Shown here: piece by piece, positions 1-11,299 of the stretch
Position numbering within the stretch: position 1 is the stretch's first letter
How the letters are laid out: the number at the start of each line of letters is the position of its first letter
Assembly (NCBI GenBank): GCA_029747015.1
Contig: JAKOGI010000023.1
Location: 1,232,501 to 1,296,500, forward strand
DNA from: Carnegiea gigantea
Taxonomy: Eukaryota; Streptophyta; Magnoliopsida; Caryophyllales; Cactaceae
Direction: 5' to 3'
Length of the DNA: 64,000 bases
Position numbers and translations under genes: made by a program
The notes under the pieces: generated by a model
Told to the model about the DNA's origin: nothing
Databases searched by the model: none
What the model saw: only the letters and a program-made list of their open reading frames with translations

Positions 1-1075
1 AGTAGAACTAAAATACTAAAAAAAACAAAGGGGCTTCAATTATGATTAAACCCAAGATAAACCAACTAATCAAGGTGAACCCCCACCTTCCCAAGTTATG
101 GTAGTATTCAAAGATGATCGGTTATACGATCAAAGCTCACCCAACCCGTCTTTCAAGGATCAAAGACTAGTTTTATTGTTCTAACCACCTATTTTCATTA
201 GGTTAGCTCAATTAAACTACAACAACAGTAACTCAAGAACTAGCCAAGATTTAGACTATTTTCATGTCTCAATGCTAACAATCCTTCCTGCCTATACTAG
301 ACAATTGACCTCATCTTTTAGCACAACTTAATTGCCCTAAAACATGAATAACAACTATTTTAAGCATTTCATTGAACGCTTAGCAGGTATGAAAGAAAAC
401 TCTAAATTCAAGCATAAATATGATAAGTTAGGGATACAAAAGATCACCTGGCCCTCTCAAGGGCCAATTACAACCAAAGGTAACAAATTTGCGTGCAATT
501 AAACATCAATACACAAGCAAAACAAAGAACTAATAAACGCAAACCAAGAAGCATGAAATTAAAGAGAGAATAGAAACTTAGGTCTAAATCTTAAAATCGA
601 TCGATTTTATACCAAATATGCATAAGTGAATTGATTTATTTACCTTTGATAGGGCTTTAAAGAGATAAACAATAACCATGAATTGAGCCCCAAAAGCCCT
701 AGCAAAAGGCTGCCCCCTCGAAAGAGAGAGAAAGAGTCCCCTAATTAATTTCGCAATCTTCTTAAATATTGCAAAAAATGAAAAAATGCATGGCCGTGCA
801 AATATGAGCACCCATGCACTTTTGAAAAAAATGCACGGCCGTCCAAAAAATGCACTGGTAGACTGCACGACCATGCACTTCTGCATGGATGGTCATGCGC
901 AGCTTCGAAAATCATAACTGAATTATGTAGATTTTTAAACAATTGTGCCTTAATAAGCGGCCGACTGTGTACTTCTTATGCTCTTTATAATTGCTCTTTT
1001 GGCCCTCAAAACTTCGTTAGGCCCCCTTCTTCCTTAGAAAACATTCTCATGGCCTTCCTTTTTGTCAACATTTGT
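1..1075 (-). repeat. Partial LTR-like sequence, Athila/Tat style
   Basis: The stretch has no coding sense on either strand. Between about 780 and 900 it carries several imperfect copies of a short palindrome-like motif (TGCACGGCCGTGC and decayed forms). Repeated cacGGCCGTgc motifs of this kind are common in LTRs of plant Athila/Tat gypsy elements, and a similar decayed passage occurs in the LTR near 15.95-16.07 kb. The A-rich left part would be the minus-strand U5/R side. No terminus or partner LTR is visible, so the class assignment is an inference. Confidence 0.35.
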
Positions 1076-1994
1076 CAATTTATCATTTTCTTAAGAAAGA
1101 TTCCTGAAAATAAGAAAAATGCCTCTATAACCACAATATGAACCAAAGGAAGATAATTTGACCCTTTCTCATAAAAATTCAATATGGAAGTAAGAGAAAT
1201 AGAGCCAAATAAAGGGAAACAATGAGGTCGAAATGGAGGTTTATCACTTCGATACTTAGCTTCACAATTTGACTCACAAATGAAGTGATAAGAAAAGATA
1301 AAAATAGATAACAAAGCTTATTTTTTTCTACACTTATTAACCTAAATGATATTATCTTACAAAGAATGTCCACTCTCTAGCACAAATGAAAAATGGAAGA
1401 ATACATGAGAGAATGGATGAATTTATAGATGAGTGGATTGATCGATTTCCTTAACATCTAAACCCATTTTATGGTGTCCTTCTCATCTCATGCTATAGCC
1501 TAAAGTCAATTCTAAAATACTGCACCAACTACTTCAATCAGAGATAGAAAATGCTTGATCATATCTAGTCAATCCCTTCCATTCTTCCTATTTATCTAGA
1601 TTAATAATTTGTTATTTCTAATACCAAGTAGAAGGCATCTAGAACTAATCAATGGTTGGGTCAAGCACTAGAAATCTATTGTGAATTGTGGCATTAACCT
1701 ACCTAAAGAAACGGCATAAGGAGATAGTGATGCATCAAGTTCTATGTAGGTTGAACATGCATTGGGCATTGCCAGGTTGAGCAGAAAGGAACAAGAAAGA
1801 ACATGCCCAAATGATGGGAAGAAAGGTGGGTTACTTTTAAGGCACATAGGAGGCAAGTGCATGGGTTGCAAGGCTCACACAAAACAGGCCCATACGATTA
1901 TCAGAGGGAATAAGCAAGCTAAACTTGCACTGACATGGATCGGTTGACCCATGCTGATTGAAGAGCAAAAGTGTGTAAGAGGTGTTGGAGGTCG
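1076..1994. other. No recognisable gene or element
   Basis: AT-rich DNA with only short open frames that show no family signature. I see nothing supportable here. Confidence 0.5.
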
Positions 1995-2343
1995 GATATG
2001 ACTAAACTTGACAAACGGGTCATTCAGGTCAAGTTTGGGCCAAGTTAAGTTTCTTATATTTTGGTTGTCCGACTTCCGTTTGGATTGGGGTTTGATTCGG
2101 GTTAAGTTCAGTTCAGGTTCAATTCAGGTTTAGTGAATTCGATTCAGATTCGGGTAAGGTTTGGGTGATGTTTGGGTCGGATCAACTTTGGGTCAAGTTC
2201 ATTCAGGTTAATCTAGGTGAGGTTCAGGTCAAGGTCGGTTAGGGTAGGTTTTGGTTATGGGTTCGTCTCAATTTTAGTTCTGGTATAAATTGGATCGAGT
2301 TACTTTGGGGTTGGCTTGTATTTCAATTGGGTCAGTTTATATG
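1995..2343 (+). repeat. Degenerate TCGGGT/GGTTCGGGT tract 1
   Basis: Imperfect direct repeats of a 5-9 base theme (ggTTCGGGT, ggtcAGGTT, TTTGGGTC) continue for about 350 bases with frequent C-to-T type drift. Six blocks of the same kind occur in the window. It is low-complexity DNA rather than coding sequence. Confidence 0.7.
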
Positions 2344-2348
2344 TGATA

Positions 2349-2766
2349 TGTGAAACCCTGGATAGTTTTGTTATTTACTTATATATATATTCATATTTAT
2401 TTGGTTAATTTTTACTTAATACGTTCTTGGTCATCCTAGTATGCTTGAGCTCGTAGTGTCTATTTTGGGATGATTTTGGTAGAACAGTTGAATGGTTGCA
2501 TCAGAGTGGTTAGGCATCCACAAAGGTTCCCAGATGTTATGGGTTCGAGGCTTGGTATCCTTATTTCTTCTTTTTCTTTCTTAAAAAAAAAAAAAACGGG
2601 TAAAATTTATGAGGAGCCGTGGGAGTAAGGGGAAGGGGGGAAGGGATAGGAAAACCCTAGATTCTTTTTAAAATTTTTCCCTCCCTCTTCCTCCTGTCTC
2701 TCTCTCTCACGCCACCCCCTCTCTCTTTTCTCTCACTCAGCTGGCCACCCTCTCTTTCTCTCTCAC

Positions 2767-2803
<37 letters not shown>

Positions 2804-4730
2804 GCTGCTAAACCGTAGTGGCACCGCCACCCCCACGGTACACCACCGCCTCTTTGCTTTTCCTCCTTGTCATTGGTAAGTGATGGGTGCACTTAAACTT
2901 AGGTTTCTTTATTATTTGATGATTTTTCGACTCAAGAGTGCAAAGTTACAACTTTTAATGCAAAGTGTCAAATGTTCAGATTTGAACCCTTGGGTGTGTG
3001 AGGATACAACCGTCTCCTTTACAAAACCAAATCAAGGTAAGCGAAAAATCGATGTTTCGGCTCCCATTTAAATAAATTTATAATCTTTGGCTTGACTTAG
3101 ATTGTTTGGGGAGCTTATAATCATTAGGGTTGATGTTAGTAGTCAGCTGAACTGATGTTATGGAGATTGGGACTAAAGGAACACTCTTTGAGATAGAATT
3201 TTAGGGTAGAACGCTATTAGTTTGAGACCAGAATATGCGTCAACTTTAAAAATTCACCCATGATGTTATACTAGTCTATAAATTATGAATTTTTTGTGGC
3301 TATTAGGCCAGGGTGTCCTTTGTACGACGACTTTTGCATCAAGAGAATCGAATCTAAATTGAGAAAGCTGTGGACCAATTATTGGGACTACACTGATCTG
3401 GTCAGTCAGTGACTGTACAAATATTTTGGGAAGTTTGACCTAGTAGTTGACCAAAACTGGGGAAACACTGAACATGGAAGTTGTAAGGGATGTACTAGCC
3501 TTTCTAGAATGGATAAGATCTTCCAATTTTGATGTCGGGATCTCAAGTTATGGCCTCTGGACATTGGGCCCAGTTTCTAACCTGAATAGGGAACTGGGTT
3601 AGTCACGTTTTAGAATCCAATAAAGTCATCTAAAATCTTTGAAAAAATTTTCTAAGCAAGGGATAGACTATAGATATGTCTCATAAAAATTTGGGGGCTA
3701 GTACAGCATTGTCTTGACCCAGGTATGGATCATTAGGCCCAAGCTAGGAAACCGAGCCCGTAAGTTACGGATAATCAGGTAACAATCATGCCCTAACCCT
3801 CTCTTGAATATCCCTTGAAAAGCGTGACTTGTGAGTATGTTTGAAGGTTATTTTGAATATGTTTTGTATTGATGTTCAGGGGATTTTTTCGGTTGAATGT
3901 GTAATGAGATATTTCCTATGATTTATATTAAAACGTTTTGCTAAAACAGTGAGTACATGGGTTACTGGGCTGATTATTTGTAAAAATAATGTGGTAATGT
4001 TTTTGGAACAGAATGGGTCAAATTGGGATATATGTTGGTTAAAGAATAATGTTAGCTATGCATGTGTAAGTCACTGACTGAATGGGTGAGACTGTGAAAT
4101 TATACTCTTATGCCAGGGTGTGGTTAAGCCGTAGCTATCCAAGTTGACGGTAGGCCAGGTTAAGGTTAAGCGGCTACGTTAAACCCAAGCGTAGGCCATG
4201 AGACACAGTGCAGTCGCTCGCCCTTGTGAACCTAAAATTGAATAAATGGAACTTGGAATATTATATGCTCTTGTTGAGAATGTATAAGTACTTTAACTGC
4301 TCATGCTATTCCGTACCCTCTAAAATGGTTTGAAATGAATTTGAGTGCGTGTTTTGACTGTTAGGAGTGGTTGTTATTGAGTTCATCTCATTTTTTAAAA
4401 TGTTTTGTTTTTAGGTGAAGTGCATAAGCATGGGGATGGGAACTCGAATTACTATAAGGCAGTGAAATTCAATTTAGTTGAAGTGATTTAGTCTCAGATT
4501 AGACAATGTTTAGAGATTATTTTCATTCAGTTGGACATTTTTATATTTGTCGTTAAGACTTGAACTTATGCGATAATTTGAGATTTAGACCTCGCATTAA
4601 AGTTTGGTTGATACTTAGCCTGATATTTCCGTGAAGGAAATACGGCGATAACACCCCCACTTAGGTTTTTCCACTTTTGCGTAGGTTAATATTAGTAACA
4701 AAGAAGAAATCAGAAATTTGGGGTGTTACA
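2349..4730 (+). repeat. Long 5' LTR (about 2.4 kb)
   Basis: It runs from TGTGAAACCC to TTTGGGGTGTTACA, directly before the primer-binding site. It contains an A-run, an 'aaaaccctag' leader-like passage and a CT-rich stretch near 2640-2880 that resembles the transcribed part of long gypsy LTRs. No second full copy is in the window, so the left edge rests on the terminus and the TSD. Confidence 0.6.
2770..2802 (+). repeat. (CT)n microsatellite
   Basis: Nearly uninterrupted CT dinucleotides within a wider CT-rich stretch (2690-2802) of the long LTR. Confidence 0.9.
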
Positions 4731-4733
4731 AAG

Positions 4734-4745
4734 TGGTATCGGAGC
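4734..4745 (+). other. Primer-binding site, initiator-Met type
   Basis: TGGTATCGGAGC lies three bases after the LTR end. It differs by one base from TGGTATCAGAGC, the usual complement of the plant initiator-Met tRNA 3' end in LTR retrotransposons. Confidence 0.8.
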
Positions 4746-5189
4746 TGGCCCGCAACCATGAGCTACACCAGTGGATGGAGAGCCCATGGACAATCATCTA
4801 ATGGGGCAAAGATACGGGGGGTGGACCGCTAGTCAAGAGGACTCATAAGTCGATTGGTTAGTGAGGCACAACAAAGACGTTGTGCGCTTCAAGTGGGGTG
4901 GATCATAACACTCGGAATATGGCTTTAAAGGATCGAAGTGACTACTTATATCACCAACGGTACAGCTTTCTTTTCGGGAAGCCCATTCTTAAGAACTCCA
5001 TAGTTAAACGTGCTTATTGGGAAGCAATCTTAGAATGGGTGACTTTCTGGAAAGTTTCTCAGGCAGCGTGTGAGCGAGGACAAAGCACGTTGGAAAGATT
5101 TGTGGTGATTTGTGGGGCCAGTTGACAATCCCTTAAGTCATTATTGGTAACTGTCCACTACCCGGGAGGGGTGGGGGTGTTACATGATA

Positions 5190-5774
5190 TGAGTTTGATA
5201 TCTTATAAACCAACATAAGCCATAGAATGTGGGATGACTTAGAAGGAGGTTATAAGCCTATGAATTTTAATTAGGTTATTTTTTAATCCCCTTCTAATTC
5301 ATCCAAGATTATATTGTAATTGGATTAGATTTTAACCTTACACAAGAAAAAATTTATATCAATTTGAATTTTGGGTCAGGTATAAGTCCCTTCCTTCCAA
5401 TTTATCCCAGATTTAGTTTCGATTGGGTTAACCCTGATGCATCACACACAGAAGTAATCAAATAGATAAACAAATAGTGGTATAAATTCCCCCTCTCCCC
5501 AACTATCAAATCAAAGATTAAAACAATAAATAAATCGAAGAGCTATGCCTAATCAACATAAACAATAGAATAACTTTAACTACTGGATTCTATATTTCCA
5601 TTGTTGCTACTCAAAAGAGTCAAATCTTTCATAAGTCATTTCCTTTCAAAATTGCAAATGCATTATTTCATTTGTTCAAAGTAAAGTTTTATCATTAGCT
5701 TTCGTCTCTCGCATGCTAATAATCAAGTGAAGTCGTATAGCTAGTATGATCACTCATTACTTTAACTTTCAATT
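5190..5774. other. No recognisable gene or element
   Basis: AT-rich spacer between the retrotransposon remnant and the second TCGGGT-type tract. Nothing supportable was seen. Confidence 0.5.
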
Positions 5775-6105
5775 AGGTCAGGTTAGAATCGGGTCAGGTA
5801 AAGCTCGGATTCGGGTTGGTTTGGGTTCGGCTTATTTGTATTCGGATTTGATCAGTTTAGGCTTCATTCAGTTCGGGTTATTTCAGGTTCGAGTGTACAT
5901 GGGCTAATAAGATTTCGAGTCAGTTTGGGTTCAGTTCGATGATTTCAGGTTTCAGGTCAAATTGGGTCAATACAATTTCAAGTTGGTTTGATTTTGGATC
6001 AGCTCAGTTTTAGGTCAAGATTGATTCAACTTTCTGAATGTCCATTCGGGTCTGATTTCAGGTTGTTCAATTCGAATCAGGTCAATTTTGCTAGTTTAGC
6101 CTTGA
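5775..6105 (+). repeat. Degenerate TCGGGT/GGTTCGGGT tract 2
   Basis: Same imperfect theme as at 1995-2343 (aTCGGGTcAGGT, TTCGGGTTggTTTGGGTTCGG), same orientation, with more decay in the right half. Confidence 0.65.
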
Positions 6106-7099
6106 CTGACAGTGTGAGTAAGAGAGACTAGGCCACTATGTTTCTCTATGTCTTGGCTCAAATGGCTAGGCAGTCTTCGCATGGATTGGGCTGTGGTATT
6201 TTACACTATGATTTGGGTCATGCTAAAAATCAAGAAAAATTAATTGTATCACACCCAAATTTGTAACTTTTCCCTTACCTAAAAATCATAAAGAATACAC
6301 CTTATTTTTTTTAATAGAAACATAGTAGAATGTATAAAAGAGATCTAGATGAACTGTATAAAACCCTTTAGGGGTTATAGGATTACTGTGAGTCTAGGAA
6401 GGCAAACATCGAATCCCTTGGGGTTTGTCCTTATAGCCCTCATGATATCCTCTTTCCTAGAACTAAGGCATAGTGGTTGAGTAGTTGAAGATGAAACTTC
6501 CAACACCAGATGCTAAAGCAATTCCACCCTCTGTAAGATACTCTCCATTAACTGCCTCAAACACTCTCACACCTTCCTTATACTGGATATTGGCATCCTT
6601 GTTAAGCTAATTCACACAAGGTACTAAAAATTCCAAGTAAGGAAGAGTGGAAGAAGAGGAGGATCAGAGAGATTCTAGTTATAAAATGGGATTGACATTA
6701 GGACTGAACATCTTTTGATTTCATTCTCAGATTCTCACGAATCTCTCATAAATTATTTAGACCAGGAAGCAACATGAGTGATTTAACTTATGATGACTTC
6801 ATTTGCAAGGCTCATATTTATATCCTTCAATCTCTAAAATTGGAAGTCAATGCATGCGATCTTGATTGAAGGAGGGAAATCAGGAGTTAAAAGCATGCGA
6901 AAGGAAAATTACAATGGTAAATGTGATTGGACTAAAAGGATGTTTTTCATTAATTCTAATAAACTTCACAAGTTACAACACTGGTTAGACAATGAAAAGC
7001 AGCGGAACTAAAATACCAAAGAACAAGAAAGGGGATCAACAAGGTGAATGATAACTCGGGAGTGTTAACTCCTCAAAATTATTACCTCGACCTACCTAG
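6106..7099. other. No recognisable gene or element
   Basis: AT-rich DNA without a long open frame or a repeat partner that I could find in the window. Confidence 0.45.
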
Positions 7100-9105
7100 T
7101 GCTTTGCTTTGGGGTTCAGAGAAAAGAGAAAACTCCATCATGGAGCTTTTCAGTATAATCCTTAGGCCCCTACATTAGAACCCTCAACCTTGAATGATCT
7201 CTCTATTCTTATTACTGCTGGATAGTCAACTGAACTACTTTTCTCTACTCCTTTAGCCCTTATGACTGCTCGCTCAACATCCTATTCCTTTCATCCACTT
7301 CCTTGACCAAGGCCTTAAGCTAAGCACATTGGTGCCAGCTTGAGCCTCAATTTGCTAATGCTTTCACTCTTCTTAAGAGCTAACAAGGCCCCTAAACTCC
7401 TATTTCTTTCTTATACCCGACTCGTTCCTTCCCAAAACAGAACTAGAACTATAAAATGCTTCTTTGTAAGGGAAACCTAGGTTCCTCTTATGGAGGAGAA
7501 GAAGACGAAGGGTATAATATGAGAGCCATGGAGTGGGCTCCAAGAGGTAATCATCGCAAAAGCCTAAAAAAAGCACGGGGATCCAGTACAAGATGTATGG
7601 GAGGTTGGCCCCTGAATTTTAGTTAGGTCTTCAGATTCCACAACCTTGTAGTTAGAGGGGTCAGTGTATATGTTCAGAAGGGTGTCCCCTTCTACCAAGT
7701 TGAAGGGGGGAGAATAGGAAGATAATGACTATATAAAAACATGGCAAATAAGCTCTTGAAGTAGAACCAGTAGTGGTTCTTAATACCCTCATTCAGTTGG
7801 AGCTATTTTACGGCAAAGTCAAACAAATCCACGAGCCTGGAATTATCTATAACTCATAATCGATAATCATATACTAAGTGGATGCTATGCTCCTTATCCA
7901 ATCTCTCTATAAGACGTCATGCCAGAGAGATCTGTTTGTTAGCCGCCCTCACATTGGGTAAGGAGAGAATGACAGAGCATCCTAAAGGGTCCAAGTTGAC
8001 CTCCAGCCATAAGGGTTCCATTTTTTAATAGAAAAAATTCAAAAAGAACTTCTAAAGCTTCTAAAAATTAAGATAGTCTTGACTAGTATTTATATCCAAA
8101 ATTAAGTTGACATAATCCACCATTTTAGAGGGAAGGAACCGTAATAACACCAAATATTAAGTCAGATAACTTCTTGAAACTGACAAAACTCATAATTAAC
8201 TAAATGATGATGTAATGAAAATATGAGAAGTTGGTCCATGAGTGATTAAATTAATTGTTGACATGTGTCAGGCAAGATCTTAGGGAAGTACATTGTTGCT
8301 ACGATGAGAAATCTACCAAGATATAGAAAAAAAATTTGATTAAGAAATTGTTTCCAAAATTAAATTAGGGAATCCATTAGGTGATAAATTTGAAATAACT
8401 CTTTAGGAAGAAGCTCAAGTCCATAAGGGTGATGAAATCAACTCTGATATGCCATAGACTCAGGGGAACCCCAAAAGTGGCCATACTCAAGCCACCTGGG
8501 TTGAAGCCCACCAGATTTATAAATCAGCTTAGCCTTAGGGGCCATAGATTTTAATCCATAGGTGCAGCATAGCTAGTTAGAAAACCTATGTTATTAGTAA
8601 AGGTCCTGCCTTTTGACCTTGGAGTGTGCTGTAGTGCAAGCCCAAAGGAAACTACCCCAAGTTGGCTTCAACTAGCTTGCACAAAGGGAGCAGGAGACCA
8701 TATCCTAACATTTGCTATGTCTTCTATAAAGAGACAAGGATCTATAAGATTAAAAAAAATAGAAAGGAAATCTAATTTGGGTAGAACTATGCTGCTTGTA
8801 CAAAATTTCAAAAATATTTCCTCTAAACCTTTATATAAGCAACTCTAGAATCAACATCAACGGTAAGCTAAGCAATCTAAGCATTTCTTTATTCTATTTC
8901 TCTATCCAACATTCCATCTCTAACTTTAGTATCGGAGCCTCTTTAAGGGGAAAATACCACTCTTCTCCTTTTTGAGTTCTTTATAGGTTCACAAGGCGAG
9001 CATTAATCTCTCTCAAGCTCCAGCACTTACCAAGCTGAGAAGACATGCTCTTTACCATAGGTTGGAACAAGAATCACACTCCATAGTTCCAGGATATTAG
9101 CGTTA
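7100..9105. repeat. Repeat X, copy 1 (old LTR-element-like)
   Basis: About 2 kb that matches, in order, the split second copy at 9106-9605, 14805-15051, 27943-28962 and 34494-34790. The right part (about 8920-9080) has an LTR-like passage (a 'tatcggagcctc' segment, then 'accactcttctcc'). The middle, read on the minus strand, gives decayed protein-like sequence such as MEPLWLEVNLDPLGCSVILS and ANKQISLA, broken by stops; the first part also occurs in copy 2. This suggests a decayed retroelement. The class is not certain and no intact gene remains. Confidence 0.55.
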
Positions 9106-9605
9106 TACTCCTAGGTTAGAATCCTAAACCTTAAATGTTCTCTCCTACACCTTTTGTTACAAGACAATCAGCTGCTCTACTCCTCCAGCCTCTCTGGCTC
9201 TTCCTTTTGGCTACTATTCCTTTCCTCTCCTTCTTAACAAGGCATTAAGTTTAGATTTGCTCACACTCTCACTCTTCTAAAGTACTAACATGACCCTTAC
9301 GACTCCCATTCCTCTCTTAGGCCCAACTACTTCCTCCTTAATGGGACTAGGACCCTTAAGTGTTCCATTACATGTGAAAACATCAAAGTCTTCCCATCGA
9401 TGAGAAGGAATAAGAGGGGAAGTAAATGAGAAGAAATTATAGTTAGGATGACAATGAGTGCACCTTAGGAGACGAACATTGTAGAAACCCCCAAGGATGT
9501 GAGGGAGCAATGAGAGATGAAGAGGCAGCTCAAACCTGTAGTCTCAGAGGGATTGTGAGATTCTAAAAACTTGAAGTAGAAGGGGTGAGTGTAGATATGC
9601 AAAAA
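9106..9605. repeat. Repeat X, copy 2, segment 1 of 4
   Basis: Aligns with copy 1 from about 7160 to 7690: both have a 'ttagaa(t/c)cct' start, a 'tactcct(c/t)(c/t)agcc' passage and a final 'ggtgagtgtagatatg'-like segment. It is cut by the left terminus of the Mutator-like element and resumes at 14805. Confidence 0.6.
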
Positions 9606-9720
9606 GAAATATTCACATATCCCTCTCCACCTTTTTGAAATCATTTTGTACATCATTTATTAAAATATATTTATATGCTACCTAACTAGAATATAATTAC
9701 TTAAGAGATATTTTACCTAT
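9606..9720 (+). repeat. MULE left terminal inverted repeat
   Basis: It starts GAAATATTCACATATCCC and includes an 'acctttttgaaatcatttt' core. The reverse complement of 14690-14804 matches it along its length with scattered substitutions and small indels. Confidence 0.75.
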
Positions 9721-11225
9721 GATAATATTTATTTAAATATGCCAATTTGGAATAAGAACATGATACGACAATCTAGAGTGCAATGTTTTTCCATACAAAC
9801 CCTTTTTATGTAAAATGATCCACTTTAATGCTAAAATAAAAAGGGAAATATTATTATAGTTTTCGTATAGTTTGCTAAATTTATTTCCTCCACTTAAATC
9901 TACCATTGTTGGAAAACATCATAGCTAGCCTATCAAGCCCTATTAAAAAGTAACATAAGGAATTTCTTGATTGTTTGATAGTTTATTTCATTCAACTAAC
10001 AAATTTTTGTGCATCATCTATTAACTCATTTGGGTTGAATAATCAAATCCCAAATCTTGAATTTCAAGCTCTAAAATTTAGTGTTTTATTTCAATTTAGT
10101 CGAAGTTGAAAGTGATGCAATTGAAGTAATAATTAGAAATATGGCGCCCTTCAAACCACAGATCTGATGCTAGAAACTAGAAATTGAATTGCCCCATATG
10201 TAAGAAAGCTTATGAGATTGAGTACAATTTTCTAGACCTTAGATGAACGTCCTCAAACCTTATTTTGCCTACATGAATTACGGTGGATTTTTATTTTAGG
10301 CTGAGGAAGATGGAGTGAGAGGAGGCATAGAGTCATCTCAGATGACCCCTGGTGCAAGTGGCAAAGGAAAACAGTTGATAGTTGGTGGTGGCTACCATGG
10401 GAATTAACGAATAATTAAACTGAGGGGTAGATGACTAGCATATCAAAAGATATTAGGAAGATGAGAATAGAGATGAAAGGGATGTTAGACAGAAACATGG
10501 ACACATATAGGATTATAATGCTTATATGTGTTAGTCTTTTTCTTTTAGCTATAAGGCAGTGAAGATATAATGTACTAGCTAGGGGTGCGGAATAGGTGTT
10601 ATCTTTTTCTAGGAATGGTAGTCTCTGTAGCATCTAGAGTAACCTATGGGATGAATATATCATGATAATGAATGACCAAAATAGCACCGCACTTTTCTAT
10701 TCTAAAAAGTGCACATACTACATCTTGTATCGCATTTGCCTAAGAGTATTTTTGTACATAGCTAACATCATATCTTATATAGACAAATCATCGTTTATGT
10801 CCCTAAAAAATAACTAACCTCAACCTCGCTAATGACATGATAACATCGTCATCTAAAAAATGTAGGTCCACCAAAAAGAGGTAAATAAATTAAATGCAAT
10901 AACAGCAATACAACCACCATTACCCAAAAAAGCTACAAAATTTAAAAAGGCAATTTTAAAAGAGACAATTAATTATCTTTGGAGGAACACCTTTGGCCTT
11001 TTGCACTTATACTACATCACATCCTTTATTGTTAAAGATGTATGCTTTGTAGGAGTCATTGGCTTGCTGCTCCTTGCAAGTTGAGTTCTTCATAAGGTCA
11101 ATAGTTTTGAAGATGAAGGCTTGTTTAAGTTTAAAGATTGTGTACCTAGTAGTGCAAGTGAGAGAGAGTTAAAAGACATGATGATGAAGCATGCCTTGAC
11201 GGTTCTGGAAGGATGCCCATGGTAA
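9721..11225. other. MULE non-coding flank
   Basis: AT-rich interior between the left terminal repeat and the 3' end of the transposase remnant. No separate gene was seen; short open frames here have no family signature. Confidence 0.5.
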
Positions 11226-11299
11226 GTGCTGAAGATGATGGGCAATCATATGCAGTTTCATTCATGCTTCGCCTCAAATCTTTGGGCTTTCTTGGCTTT

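Larger units (their letters stand above)
2349..5184 (+). mobile_element. LTR retrotransposon remnant, internally deleted, TSD TGATA
   Basis: The element starts TGTGAAACCC and ends GGGTGTTACA, giving near-complementary termini. It is flanked by a perfect 5-base target-site duplication, TGATA, at 2344-2348 and 5185-5189. A long 5' LTR ends at 4730 and is followed by a Met-type primer-binding site. Only about 400 bases of internal leader follow before the terminal GGGTGTTACA reappears at 5184. The gag-pol region and nearly all of the 3' LTR are therefore missing. The long LTR and Met primer fit gypsy chromoviruses or their large non-autonomous derivatives; that class is an inference. Confidence 0.72.

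Noticed and set aside
2490..2560. tRNA-like A-box and B-box passages (gtggttaggcatc, gggttcgaggc)
   Set aside because: No cloverleaf can be drawn and the passage is inside a long LTR; at most a chance or SINE-like trace.
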